A stretch of 64,000 bases of DNA, taken from DASTFY01 sp963813375 (lineage in GTDB: Bacteria > Actinomycetota > Acidimicrobiia > Acidimicrobiales > Ilumatobacteraceae). The notes below the pieces were generated by a model. It made no database searches. It was not told the DNA's origin and saw only the letters and a list, made by a program, of their open reading frames with translations. Location: positions 148,289-212,288 of the forward strand of contig CAWEYT010000020.1 in the NCBI GenBank assembly GCA_963813375.1, in the 5' to 3' direction. The translations under genes were made by a program, and so were the position numbers. Below are positions 34,300 through 42,999 of the stretch, one piece after another (positions within the stretch are counted from its first letter, which is position 1; every line of letters begins with the position of its first letter).

Positions 34300-35126
34300 G
34301 ACCGGCCTCCCGAACCAGCACGGACAGCCAGGGCCAGGCGGCCCCAGGCGTCGACGTCGAGCTGCTCGGCCCGGGCGCCCGGATCGACGCCGGCGGCCAT
34401 GAAGTCAGCCTCCGAGACCAACCCCGCCAACGACCGGCGCAGGGTCTTGCGGCGCTGGCCGAACCCGGCTCGCACCAGCGCGAACAGGTCGTCGGGGCGC
34501 ACGCCGGTCGGGCCGGCGGGCACGTCGCGGCGCTCGATGGCCACCAGCGCCGACTCGACCTTGGGCTGGGGGAAGAACACCGTCGGCGGCACCCGTCCCA
34601 CCACCGACGCGCGGGCCCAGTAGGCCACCTTGACGCTGACGGCGCCGTAGGCCTTCGAACCCGGTCCGGCCGCCAGCCGGGCGCCCACCTCGGCCTGCAC
34701 CATCACCAACATGCGCCGGATGAGCGGGACGCCGTCGAGCAGGTCGGCGACGATGGGTGTCGCCACGTTGTACGGCAGGTTGGCGACGAGCACCGCGGGC
34801 TGGTCGCCCAACAACGACGCCCAGTCCACCTCCAGGGCGTTCGCCGTCACGATCGTTGCATCTGGAACGACCTCGGCCAGCACGCGGACGAGGCCTTCGT
34901 CCACTTCGATGGCGGTGACCCGGGCGCCGGTGTCCAGGAGGGCCCGAGTCAGCGCGCCGAGGCCGGCCCCGATCTCGATGACGTGGTCATCGGGGCCCAC
35001 ACCGGCCAGCCGAGCGACGCGCCGGACGGTGTTCGGATCGACGACGAAGTTCTGACCGCGCGACTGCCGGGGAGCCAGCCCGTGCTTGCGGAGAAGCTCG
35101 CGGGTCTCTCGCGGGCCGAGCGTCAC
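34296..35126 (-). CDS. rsmA: 16S rRNA dimethyladenosine (A1518/A1519) methyltransferase
   Basis: 276 residues from GTG at 35126. Motifs GLAPRQSRGQNFVVDPNTV, VIEIGAGLGALTRALL, the post-I acid in VTAIEVDEGLV, NALEVDW and NLPYNVATPIV are those of RsmA/KsgA; the C-terminal FFPQPKVESALVAI and RRKTLRRSL blocks are also there. It dimethylates two adjacent adenines in helix 45 of 16S rRNA. Starts 11 bases after the preceding exported-protein gene. Confidence 0.95.
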   Translation of the reverse strand: MTLGPRETRELLRKHGLAPRQSRGQNFVVDPNTVRRVARLAGVGPDDHVIEIGAGLGALTRALLDTGARVTAIEVDEGLVRVLAEVVPDATIVTANALEVDWASLLGDQPAVLVANLPYNVATPIVADLLDGVPLIRRMLVMVQAEVGARLAAGPGSKAYGAVSVKVAYWARASVVGRVPPTVFFPQPKVESALVAIERRDVPAGPTGVRPDDLFALVRAGFGQRRKTLRRSLAGLVSEADFMAAGVDPGARAEQLDVDAWGRLALAVRAGSGGRS

Positions 35127-35137
35127 GGCCGCGTGGG

Positions 35138-35683
35138 CTACCAGGTGATGCGGACGTGGATCGGCGACTGGCCCAGGTCGGCGATGTCCCCGAACTCCTC
35201 GGTGTCGAGGACCAGACCGGCCCGGGCACCGGCTGCGGGAGGACCGATCACCGAGCACCAGACCGACTTGCCGTTGTCCAGGTCGAGCACCAGCAGATCC
35301 GTGCCGAGGGCGACGCCCGGGAACGCGCACGGGTCGGGGATGCCTGGTTCGTCGGTGAACCGGTCATAGCTGGCGGTGCCCTCGACGATGTTGTCCGGGC
35401 CGGACGTCGGCACGACGATGCGCACCTCGGAGGGCTCGGTTGCCGGGGGCGGGCCGAGGAGGAACGCCGGCATGGCCGTGGGTTGGAGCACGTCGTGGGC
35501 GGGGACTTCCTGCGGCACGGCGGCCGAGGAGTCGAGCGCGCCGGCGATGTTCGCCCCTTCGCCGATCGCCGCCACGCCCGTGCTCGGCGAGGACCCGCCG
35601 CCGAACAGGAACGGCAGGACGGCGATGGTGGTCACGCCCGCGGCCAGGAGGCGTCGTCGATCACCGGGTTCCAATGAGGACAC
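35138..35683 (-). CDS. Exported double-psi-beta-barrel protein in the rpfB position
   Basis: 181 residues from GTG at 35683. An N-terminal hydrophobic segment (residues 11-28, RLLAAGVTTIAVLPFLFGG) suggests export. After a low-complexity linker, residues about 105-181 (TASYDRFTDEPGIPDPCAF, GVALGTDLLVLDLDNGKSVWCSVIGPP, RAGLVLDTEEFGDIADLGQSPIHVRI) match the double-psi barrel of RlpA/3D-type cell-wall proteins. In mycobacteria the gene between tatD and ksgA is rpfB, also a cell-wall-acting protein. Confidence 0.7.
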   Translation of the reverse strand: MSSLEPGDRRRLLAAGVTTIAVLPFLFGGGSSPSTGVAAIGEGANIAGALDSSAAVPQEVPAHDVLQPTAMPAFLLGPPPATEPSEVRIVVPTSGPDNIVEGTASYDRFTDEPGIPDPCAFPGVALGTDLLVLDLDNGKSVWCSVIGPPAAGARAGLVLDTEEFGDIADLGQSPIHVRITW

Positions 35684-35740
35684 TCGTGGGATCCTTCTGC
35701 CGACAGTTCCTGGGCGGTGCTTCTGACTCGTTCTGGTGCT

Positions 35741-35789
35741 GTGCTCTCGTAGCCCTACTGGGCCGTGCTCTCGTGGCCCTACTGGGGCC
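35741..35789. repeat. Two tandem copies of a 24-25-bp unit
   Basis: GTGCTCTCGTAGCCCTACTGG-type unit at 35741-35764 is repeated at 35765-35789 with one substitution and one extra G. It lies in the 174-base gap between tatD and the exported protein, on the upstream side of the latter, so it may affect its expression. Confidence 0.7.
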
Positions 35790-35857
35790 GTGATCCCTGG
35801 AGCCGAAGGCAGACACGCGCCGGAGTGTCGGTGCCGCCCGCAGCCGTGGAGGCCACG

Positions 35858-36619
35858 CTACGAGAGCGGTAATCGGAACGCAACCCGTGCGTTCACGCTG
35901 GTGAGGTGTTCGATTCGGGTCACGTTAACCCTGCGCACGCCGGCCAGTGCGGCACCGACCAGGGGCACCAGCGCCGGCTGGTTGCGCTGGCCCCGGTGGG
36001 GCACCGGAGCCAGGTAGGGCGCGTCCGTCTCGACCAGCAGCCGGTCGTCCGGGCAGATGGCCGCGGCGGCCCTGATGTCGTCCGCCGTCTTGAAGGTGAC
36101 GATGCCCGAGAACGAGAGGTACCCACCCCGGTCGAGGGCGCGCCGGGCCTCCTCCGCGCCACCGGTGAAGCAGTGGAAGATCGTGTGCGAGGGGATCGTC
36201 TCCGCATCCAGCACGTCGAAGGTGTCGTCCCAGGCGGAGCGGGTGTGGATCACGAGCGGGAGCCCGCGCTCGTGGGCCAGCGCGATCTGCGCCGCGAACG
36301 CGTCCCGCTGGACCGGGCGGGGTGAGTGGTCGTAGTGGTAGTCGAGGCCGCATTCGCCGACTGCCACGACGCGCGGCGCGTCGAGGAGCTCGACGATCGA
36401 GTCGACCCCGTTGACCGCGTCGTGCGGGTGGAGCCCGACGGTCGCCCAGACGTCGTCGTGCGCGGCGGCGACGGCGATGGCCGCCGCGCTGCGCTCGGCA
36501 TCCGTGCCGACGGTGACGAAGCCCGTGACCCCGGCGTCCCGGGCGGCGGCCAGCGCGGCCTCCGTGCCGCCCGGGATCCGGTCGTCGTCGACGTGGCAGT
36601 GGTTGTCGAACCAGCCCAT
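35858..36619 (-). CDS. tatD: TatD family metal-dependent DNase
   Basis: 253 residues. TIM-barrel hydrolase signatures FDNHCHVDD (first metal pair), ATVGLHPHDA, VAVGECGLDYHYD, PLVIHTRSAWDD, FHCFTGG and LVETDAPYLAPVPHRGQRNQPA are all present. TatD enzymes have 3'-5' exonuclease or D-aminoacyl-tRNA-deacylase-like activity. Its ATG is 15 bases after metG stop; the metG-tatD pairing is common in bacteria. Confidence 0.95.
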   Translation of the reverse strand: MGWFDNHCHVDDDRIPGGTEAALAAARDAGVTGFVTVGTDAERSAAAIAVAAAHDDVWATVGLHPHDAVNGVDSIVELLDAPRVVAVGECGLDYHYDHSPRPVQRDAFAAQIALAHERGLPLVIHTRSAWDDTFDVLDAETIPSHTIFHCFTGGAEEARRALDRGGYLSFSGIVTFKTADDIRAAAAICPDDRLLVETDAPYLAPVPHRGQRNQPALVPLVGAALAGVRRVNVTRIEHLTSVNARVAFRLPLS

Positions 36620-36634
36620 GGCCCCGCCCGCCGC

Positions 36635-38161
36635 TCAGTCCGAGCGGCGGGGGAACAGCGGCGGTCCCTTGGTGACCGTCAGGCCACCCGGATAGCCGCC
36701 CCAGGCCAGTGCTCCGGGCACCCGCTGGTCCGCCACGGCACCGGCCAGCCCGATCCGCTCCCAGATGGTCTGGGCCGTGCCGGGGATGGCCGGGGAGGCC
36801 AGCAGCGCCACGATCCGCAGGGCTTCCAGGGCGTCGCCGAGCACCCGGTCCACGCCGGGGCCGGGCGACGCCTTCCACGGCTCGTTGGCCTCGAGGTGGG
36901 CGTTGGTGGCCCGGATCAGCTGCCACGTGGCGGCGAGGGCGTCGCTGGGCTGGATGGCCTCCCACGCTTCGGTCGCGTCGGCTGCGGCTCGCGCCGCCGC
37001 CGCCACCAGCGGGCTGTCATCAGCGGGGGCGGGTCCGACCCCGCCGCACTTCGACCCGACCACCGTGGCCACCCGGCTGAGCAGGTTGCCGAGGTTGTTG
37101 GCCAGGTCGGCGTTGTAACGGGCGACCATGCCTTCGTAGCTGAAGTCGTTGTCGCCCCCGACCGGGCAGTCGGCCAGGAAGTGGTAGCGGTAGGCGTCCA
37201 GCCCGAAGTCGGCGACGAGGTCGGCCGGGGCGATCTGGTTCAACGCCGTCTTGCTCATCTTCTCGCCACCGACGAGGAGCCAGCCGTGGACGTGCCAGTC
37301 CCGCGGCGGCTCCACGCCGGCCGACAGCAGCATCGCCGGCCAGTACACGCAGTGGAACCGGATGATGTCCTTGCCGATGAGGTGGACGCCCGGCCACCAC
37401 CGGGCGAACTCGGCGTCCTGGCCCGGTTGCCCGTAGCCGGCGGCGGTGATGTAGTTCGTCAGCGCGTCGAACCACACGTAGGTGACGTGGCGCTCGTCCC
37501 ACGGGATCGGCACCCCCCACCGCAGCGACGTCCGGCTGATGGAGAAGTCCAGCAGCCCGCCCTTGATCAGCCCCAGGACCTCGTTGCGCCGGCTCGCCGG
37601 GTGGATGACGTCGGGGTGGTCCTCGTACCACTGGAGGAGCCGGTCCTGGAAGCGGCTGAGGCGGAAGAAGTAGTTCTCCTCCTCGAGCTCGATGACCTTG
37701 CGCCCGCGGGCGCGGTAGTCATCGACGTCGTCGGTGCCGATGTACTCCTCGTCCGACACCGAGTACCAGCCGCGGTACGTGTCGAGCTCGATGTCGCCGG
37801 CGTCGTAGCAGGCCTGCAGCAACTTCGTGACCGCCGCGTAGTGGCCGGGCTCGGTGGTGCGGATGAAGCGGTCGTAGGTGATGTCGAGCGTGCGCCAGGC
37901 GTCCTTGTAGCGCTCGACGGTGCGATCGGCCCACTCCTGGGGGGTCACGCCGTTGGCCTCGGCGGCCTGCTGCACCTTGAGCCCGTGCTCGTCGGTTCCG
38001 GTGAGGAAGAAGACGTCCTCGCCGCGCAGGCGGTGCCAGCGGGCGGTGGCGTCGGCGATGAGGGTCGTGTAGGCGTGGCCGACGTGGGGGGCATCGTTGA
38101 CGTAGTAGATGGGCGTCGTCAGGTAGTAGCTGGCCACGCCGGGTGAGGCTAGGTGGTCCAC
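36635..38161 (-). CDS. metG: Methionyl-tRNA synthetase
   Basis: 508 residues from GTG at 38161 with an AGGAGG site four bases upstream. Class I motifs: HIGH as HVGHAYTT, KMSKS as EKMSKTALN; the anticodon-binding helix bundle has NADLANNLGNLLSRV and NEPWKA. It belongs to the short type without a C-terminal EMAP domain. A 200-base leader with a small Met-Met peptide and a hairpin precedes it. Confidence 0.97.
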   Translation of the reverse strand: MDHLASPGVASYYLTTPIYYVNDAPHVGHAYTTLIADATARWHRLRGEDVFFLTGTDEHGLKVQQAAEANGVTPQEWADRTVERYKDAWRTLDITYDRFIRTTEPGHYAAVTKLLQACYDAGDIELDTYRGWYSVSDEEYIGTDDVDDYRARGRKVIELEEENYFFRLSRFQDRLLQWYEDHPDVIHPASRRNEVLGLIKGGLLDFSISRTSLRWGVPIPWDERHVTYVWFDALTNYITAAGYGQPGQDAEFARWWPGVHLIGKDIIRFHCVYWPAMLLSAGVEPPRDWHVHGWLLVGGEKMSKTALNQIAPADLVADFGLDAYRYHFLADCPVGGDNDFSYEGMVARYNADLANNLGNLLSRVATVVGSKCGGVGPAPADDSPLVAAAARAAADATEAWEAIQPSDALAATWQLIRATNAHLEANEPWKASPGPGVDRVLGDALEALRIVALLASPAIPGTAQTIWERIGLAGAVADQRVPGALAWGGYPGGLTVTKGPPLFPRRSD

Positions 38162-38207
38162 GGTTCCTCCTTCCTGTCTGGCCCGCCGGGAAGGAGATCA
38201 GCGGAAG

Positions 38208-38230
38208 GATCCCCGGCCCGAGCGGGGATC
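38208..38230 (-). terminator. Hairpin in the metG leader
   Basis: Perfect 8-base arms (38208-38215 and 38223-38230, GATCCCCG with CGGGGATC) and a seven-base loop. It lies between the HAD gene or short leader ORF and metG, and could be a terminator of the upstream unit or an attenuator. Confidence 0.5.
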
Positions 38231-38247
38231 GTTCCTGGTCGCGAGCG

Positions 38248-38319
38248 TCAGCGCGCGGCGAAGAGCCCCACGTCGGGGCCCATCATGAGATGGCCGAGGA
38301 TCGCAGCGACGGTGCTCAC
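38248..38319 (-). CDS. Possible 23-residue metG leader peptide
   Basis: GTG at 38319 to TGA at 38248 codes VSTVAAILGHLMMGPDVGLFAAR, with two Met codons in a row. It sits 18 bases before the leader hairpin and about 90 bases before metG. There is no strong ribosome binding site, so this is a suggestion only. Confidence 0.25.
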   Translation of the reverse strand: MSTVAAILGHLMMGPDVGLFAAR

Positions 38320-38362
38320 AGGACCGAGGCTACGCGGGCCGACGACCCGGTCCGCAGGGATT

Positions 38363-39261
38363 TCAGCGCCTCCGGGCCACCTGGTACCCGGCGGCGAACC
38401 CGGCGCCGGCGAGCGACACGGCGGCCGCGCCCGCCGTCGACCGACGCACCACCTGGCGGGTGCGGCGGCGGAAGATGACGACCGGCCAGCCTCGTGCCGC
38501 GGCCGTGGCGCCGAGGCGGCCGTCCGGGTTGACCGCGACCGGATGGCCCACCGCCTCCAGCATGGGCAGGTCACTGGCGGAGTCGCTGTAGGCGTAGCAG
38601 CGGCTGAGGTCGAACCCCTCCCAGTGGGCCACGTCCCTGATCGCGTCCACCTTGCCCGGCCCGTAGCAGAACGGCCCCGCGAGCTCCCCCGTGTAGACCC
38701 CGTCCGCGACCACGGCGCGGGTCCCGAGCCCTGCGGTCATGCCGAGGGCCTGGGCCAGGGGCTCGACGATCTCCACCGGCGCGGCCGAGACGATGTAGGT
38801 GGCGTGGCCCCGCTGGGTGTGGGACTCGAGCAACGTCCGCGCCTCCGGCCGGACCTTGCTGAGGAGCTTGGGGACGATCGTCTCGTTGAGGGCGACGAGG
38901 TCCTGCTGGCGGCTGCCCTCCACCGCGTGCAGGATGCGCTCGCGGACCTTGGCCACGCTCTCGTGGTCGCCTCCGTCCCCGCGGAGCTTGAAGGCGACGG
39001 CCCCGAAGGCGTCCCTGGCGAACTGGCCCGTGGGCACCATGTCCTTGCGCCACGCGGCGATCGCGAAGGTGAACGCCGAGGACCCCGCGATGAGGGTGCG
39101 GTCGAGGTCGAAGAACGCCGCCTGCTGACCCCCTGCCCAGTACGACCACTCGTGGCCGACCGGGGCGGCGGCGGGAGCGGCAGGTTCGAGCGTGCCGGGG
39201 TCGAGCGCGGATCGACGATCGACGCGACCGTTGACTGGGGGGCGGCGGGCGCCGTTGCCAT
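38363..39261 (-). CDS. HAD-IB family phosphatase (N-terminal frameshift)
   Basis: The body reads EWSYWAGGQQAAFFDLDRTLIAGSSAF, with the HAD nucleophile DLDRT, then TYIVSAAPVEIVEPLAQALG (motif II), CYGPGKVDAI (Lys motif III) and CYAYSDSASDLPMLEAVGHPVAVNPDG (motif IV). These match SerB-like HAD-IB/PlsC-type phosphatases in actinobacteria. The frame has no usable start: it is closed by a stop about 125 bases upstream without ATG, GTG or TTG. An ATG at 39261 in a neighbouring frame gives a plausible N-terminus, so a one-base shift near 39170-39210 is inferred. Confidence 0.75.
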
Positions 39262-39285
39262 GACGGTCAACCTACTGTCGGCCTG

Positions 39286-40143
39286 TTACGGGGTGCCGTC
39301 GGTCTGCTGGCCGCCAGGTGGCTGGTGGGCGAGCGAGTAGACCTGCCGCTTCGGTGCCCCGAGCTCCTCCACGACGGCTGCGATCGCCGCCCGCCGATCG
39401 AGCCCGGACGCCTGGTGGCGATCGAGCGCGGCGAGGATCTCGTCGTCGCCGGCCGCGGCGGCCGGTGGCGCGCCAGCCACGACCAGCACGTGCTCGCCCC
39501 GTGGCTCCGCGGCCTGGGCCCGCTCGAGCGCCTCGGCCAACGTGCCCCGCCAGGTCTCCTCGTGGAGCTTGGTGAGCTCCCGGCTGACGGCCACGAGACG
39601 ATCGGACCCGAGGACCGCCGCCAGGTCGCCGAGCGTCCGGGCCAGGCGGTGCGGCGCCTCGTACAGCACGATCGTCCGACACTCGCCCGCCAGCGCCTGC
39701 AATCGGTCCTGCCGGTCGCGTCCCCGCCGGGGCAGGAAGCCCTCCATCACGAAGCGTTGGGCCGGCAACCCGCTCACCGTGATGGCGGCGATGACCGCGG
39801 CCGGGCCCGGAACGGCGATGACCTCGTGACCGCCCTCGACGGCCACGCGCACCAACCGCTCACCGGGATCAGAGATGCCCGGCGATCCGGCGTCGGTGAC
39901 CACGGCGACCGTCGCTCCCTGATCGAGCAGGTCGCGCACCTCCGCGGCGGCTGCGGCCTCCGTGTGCTCGTTGGCCACCAGCAGCCGCCGCCGGCCGACG
40001 CCGGCTCGCTCCAGCAGCCGGCCGGTGCGCCGCGAGTCCTCGCAGACGACGACGTCGGCCCCCGCCAGCGACGCGACGGCGCGGGGCGAAAGATCGTCCA
40101 GGTTGCCGATGGGGGTGGCGACGAGGACGAGCCGCCCGGTCAT
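39286..40143 (-). CDS. rsmI: 16S rRNA (cytidine(1402)-2'-O)-methyltransferase
   Basis: 285 residues. TGRLVLVATPIGNLDDLSPRAVASLAGADVVVCEDSRRT at the start, TDAGSPGISDPGERLVR, VPGPAAVIAAITVSGLP, FVMEGFLPRRGRDRQ, and YEAPHRLARTL are the tetrapyrrole-methylase fold blocks specific to RsmI. The C-terminal helix with RRAAIAAVVEELGAPKRQVYSLA is the RsmI HTH tail. The start codon is the last of three ATGs in a 14-base tandem repeat. Confidence 0.95.
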   Translation of the reverse strand: MTGRLVLVATPIGNLDDLSPRAVASLAGADVVVCEDSRRTGRLLERAGVGRRRLLVANEHTEAAAAAEVRDLLDQGATVAVVTDAGSPGISDPGERLVRVAVEGGHEVIAVPGPAAVIAAITVSGLPAQRFVMEGFLPRRGRDRQDRLQALAGECRTIVLYEAPHRLARTLGDLAAVLGSDRLVAVSRELTKLHEETWRGTLAEALERAQAAEPRGEHVLVVAGAPPAAAAGDDEILAALDRHQASGLDRRAAIAAVVEELGAPKRQVYSLAHQPPGGQQTDGTP

Positions 40144-40180
40144 GTTGGGCCGGTCATGCTGGGCCGGTCATGCTGGGCCG
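40139..40180 (-). promoter_or_regulatory. Tandem triplication of the rsmI start region with two mini-ORFs
   Basis: On the minus strand ATGACCGGCCCA(G/A)C occurs in tandem with ATGs at 40171 and 40157, then the true start at 40143. Each upstream ATG opens a five-codon ORF (M-T-G-P-A and M-T-G-P-T) whose TGA overlaps the next ATG, so ribosomes could step through to rsmI. Confidence 0.7.
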
Positions 40181-40199
40181 ATCTGGGCGCAGCGCAGGC

Positions 40200-40529
40200 T
40201 CACTGCCGGAGCTCGACCACATCGCCCACGTGCAGTCCCCAGCGGGCGAACGCCCCGGCCTCGGCCTCGATGACGACGTGGGCCTTGAGGATCGGGAGGC
40301 CCATGCGGTTCCGGTTCATCCGGACCGTCTTCAGGACCACTCCCTCAGCGTCGAGGTAGCCCACATCCAGGGGGAACTGCATGCCGAACGTGTGGATCCA
40401 TCGGCACGGCGTGAGGACCAGCGCGCCCTCGTGATCGGCCCGGCCCAGGAGGCCGCGGGCCTTGGCCCGGTGCCCGCGCACGACCTCGGCTGACGCCAGC
40501 ACCCTCCCGTCGACGACCAGCCAGGCCAT
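40200..40529 (-). CDS. DUF192 family protein
   Basis: 109 residues from ATG at 40529. The blocks ARGLLGRADHEGALVLTPCRWIHTFGMQFPLDVGYLDAEGVVLKTV and HVVIEAEAGAFARWGLHVGDVVEL match DUF192 (usually RGLM.R..L....GMLF.F..... FWMKNT). No signal peptide, so probably cytoplasmic. Reaction unknown. It is the first gene of the run that continues with rsmI. Confidence 0.85.
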   Translation of the reverse strand: MAWLVVDGRVLASAEVVRGHRAKARGLLGRADHEGALVLTPCRWIHTFGMQFPLDVGYLDAEGVVLKTVRMNRNRMGLPILKAHVVIEAEAGAFARWGLHVGDVVELRQ

Positions 40530-40593
40530 CGTTCCAGCATCGCACCTGGGGCGCGGCGAGTGGGTCGGGCGGGGATCGGGTATCACTAGGGGC

Positions 40594-41424
40594 GTGCGTG
40601 ATCCGGACGGGGCGAACCATCCGAGCAACCTCCCGGCGGAGGTCGAGGACGCCCAGGAAGGCGACGCCCGTCGCCGCATCAGCCTGAAGCCCCTCACCGA
40701 CCGGCTGGCGGCCGCCATCACCGGCCCGCTCGATCGGGCCTTCGACGAGGTCTTCGAGCGCCGTCTCGACGTGCGCTCGGTCGATCATGCGGAGGAGCTC
40801 CTCTCGGTCCTCAGCGCCCGCGAGAAGGCCGCCGCCAACGTCGGCACGTGGTTGGCGCTGGCGGCGTCGTTGCGTCCCCTCGTCATCCGCGTGGTCAAGG
40901 GAGCGCAGGCCACCAGCAAGGTGGCCCGCTTCTCGGGCGCCGGCCGCTTGGCCGTGTGGGGGGTCACGGCGACCGTGGCTGCGGGCCGCACAGTCGAGAC
41001 GGCCAAGGTCGGCGTGAGCGAGCTGCAGATCATGGCTGCCTACCTGGCCAGCCGGATTCGAGCCCGCGGGCACCTCCCGTCCCAGGACGCGGTGGAGCTG
41101 GCCGTGCTGTCGCTCTACACGAAGCCGGGCCGGCGGGTCGATCTCCGGCAGACCCGGCGCAGCCTGCTGTCGGCGGCCGCCCGGCGGTGGGTGCTGGACG
41201 CGTTCCGGCCCGATGCCGACGACTCCCGCCGCCGTCGCACTCGGGCCCGGCTGCACGCGGTGGAGGAGCTGAGCGACGCCGAGCTCCTCCAGCTCGTCGA
41301 GGTCATCGACGTCATCGATGTCGGGACCAACGGCACGCTGGATGCCCGCCACTGGACCTCTGTTCCGGCGGTCGAGTCGTCCGGTGCGCGTCGGCGGCGC
41401 CTGCGGATTCGACGCCGGTCCTGA
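40594..41424 (+). CDS. 276-residue hypothetical protein
   Basis: GTG at 40594 after AGGGG. Mostly helical and charged, with RISLKPLTDRLAAAITGPLDRAFDEVFERR, AREKAAANVGTWLALAASLRPLVIRVV and a basic middle; ends in an arginine cluster. No clear membrane helix or catalytic motif. Divergent from the DUF192 gene and followed at once by the amidase gene, perhaps in one transcript. Family not recognised. Confidence 0.7.
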   Translation: MRDPDGANHPSNLPAEVEDAQEGDARRRISLKPLTDRLAAAITGPLDRAFDEVFERRLDVRSVDHAEELLSVLSAREKAAANVGTWLALAASLRPLVIRVVKGAQATSKVARFSGAGRLAVWGVTATVAAGRTVETAKVGVSELQIMAAYLASRIRARGHLPSQDAVELAVLSLYTKPGRRVDLRQTRRSLLSAAARRWVLDAFRPDADDSRRRRTRARLHAVEELSDAELLQLVEVIDVIDVGTNGTLDARHWTSVPAVESSGARRRRLRIRRRS

Positions 41425-41431
41425 TCTGTCG

Positions 41432-42854
41432 ATGAGCGACGACCTCTGCTTCGCCAGCGCGCGCGAGCTCGCGGCCGCCATCCGGGCGCGGGAGGTCTCG
41501 TCCCGCGAGGTGATGGCGGCCCACCTGGCCCGCATCGCGCGCCTGAACCCGCAGCTCAACGCCATCGTCGCCCAGCTCGACGACGAGGCCTGCCTGCGGG
41601 CCGCGGACGACGCCGACGCAGCAGTGGTGCACGGCGACGAGCTCGGCCCGCTCCACGGTCTGCCCACGGCGTTCAAGGACACCGAACCGGCCGTCGGGTT
41701 CCCGTACACGATGGGGTCGACCATCTTCCGGTCCTTCCGCCCGACGGCCGACTCGGTGCTGATCGAGCGGTTGCGGCGGGCCGGTGTGGTGCCCATCGGC
41801 AAGACGAACGTGCCCGAGTTCGGCATGGGCTCGCACACCTACAACGCCGTCTACGGCACCACGCGCAACCCGTACGACGTCTCGATGAGCGCGGGCGGCT
41901 CGAGCGGCGGCGCCGCCGCGGCGCTGGCCGCCGGACTCCTGCCGATCGCGGACGGCAGCGACTACGGGGGGTCCCTGCGCAACCCCGCCAACTTCAACAA
42001 CGTCGTGGCCCTGCGTCCCACCGTGGGGCTGGTGCCCGCAGCGCCGTCGACGCTCCCGTTCGTCGGCTACGTCGTGAAGGGCATGCTTGGCCCGCACGGT
42101 TGGCGACGTGGGTCTCGGGCTGAGCGCGGTCGCCGGCATCGACCCCCGCGATCCGCTGTCGTACCCGAGCGATCCGGCCTCGTTCGCGGCGCCGCTCGAC
42201 CGTGACATCGCAGGCCTCCGGGTGGCGTGGTGCCCGGTGCCCGGTGACCTTCCGCTCGACCGGCGGGTCCGGGCGGTGGTCGACGGCTGCCGGACCACGT
42301 TCGAGGATCTCGGCTGTGTGGTCGAGGACGCCGAACCTCCGTTGCAGGGCGCGGAGGAGGCGTTCCTCGTCGTGCGCTCATGGTCGACGTGGCACCGGCT
42401 CGGACCGCTCCTGGAGGACCACCGGGACGAGATGAAGCCCGAGGCGGTGGCGCAGATCGAGTCGGGCGCCGCGCTCACGGGCCACGACGTGGCCGAGGCG
42501 ATGCGACTGCATGGCGAGCTGCTGGACCACATGCGCCAGTTCCACGAACGCTTCGACGTGATCGTCGGCGCCGTGAACCAGGTGCCGCCGTTCCCGGCCG
42601 ACATCGCCTGGCCGACCGAGATCGAGGGCGTGGCGATGGAGACGTACCTCGACTGGATGCGCTCGGCCTGCTGGTATTCGGCGACGTTCCAGCCCGCGCT
42701 GTCCGTGCCGGCCGGTTTCACGCCCGAGGGCCTGCCGGTCGGCATCCAGATCGCCGGACGCCGTCACGACGACCTGACCGTCCTCCAGGTCGGCCACGCC
42801 TTCGAGCAGGCCACAGGCGTCGGGCAGGTCCGGCCGGCCATCGCGCTGGACTGA
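41432..42854 (+). CDS. Amidase signature enzyme (frameshift near 42088)
   Basis: About 473 residues from ATG at 41432. Amidase triad: Lys in LPTAFKDTEP, cis-Ser and nucleophile in MSAGGSSGGAAAALAAGLLPIADGSDYGGSLRNPA. An extra T near 42088 separates GYVVKGM from LARTVGDVGLGLSAVAG, the normal GPMARTV continuation. The C-terminal part FQPALSVPAGFTPEGLPVGIQIAGRRHDDLTVLQVGHAFEQAT is standard. Hydrolyses an amide or nylon-oligomer-like substrate; not further defined. Confidence 0.85.
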
Positions 42855-42892
42855 TCCCGCATCGTGCGCGATGCCGGACCCGACGCTCCGCA

Positions 42893-42943
42893 CGTTCATG
42901 GCCGATCTGGCCGCGATGGTTGCCAGATCATCGGCCATGAACG
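42893..42943. terminator. Long inverted repeat between convergent amidase and pirin genes
   Basis: Arms 42893-42911 and 42922-42943 pair over 19 bases with a single three-base bulge; ten-base loop. The position between convergent genes indicates a bidirectional terminator. Confidence 0.75.
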
Positions 42944-42999
42944 GTTGAGCGGGAGTCGAGGGCGCTCGGCGGCGGCGGGCGCCCCGGCGCGGGCGGGGA

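Noticed and set aside
35684..35857. c-di-AMP (ydaO-type) riboswitch, expected before rpf-like genes in actinobacteria
   Set aside because: I could not find the conserved core elements in the 174-base leader; only a tandem repeat is evident.
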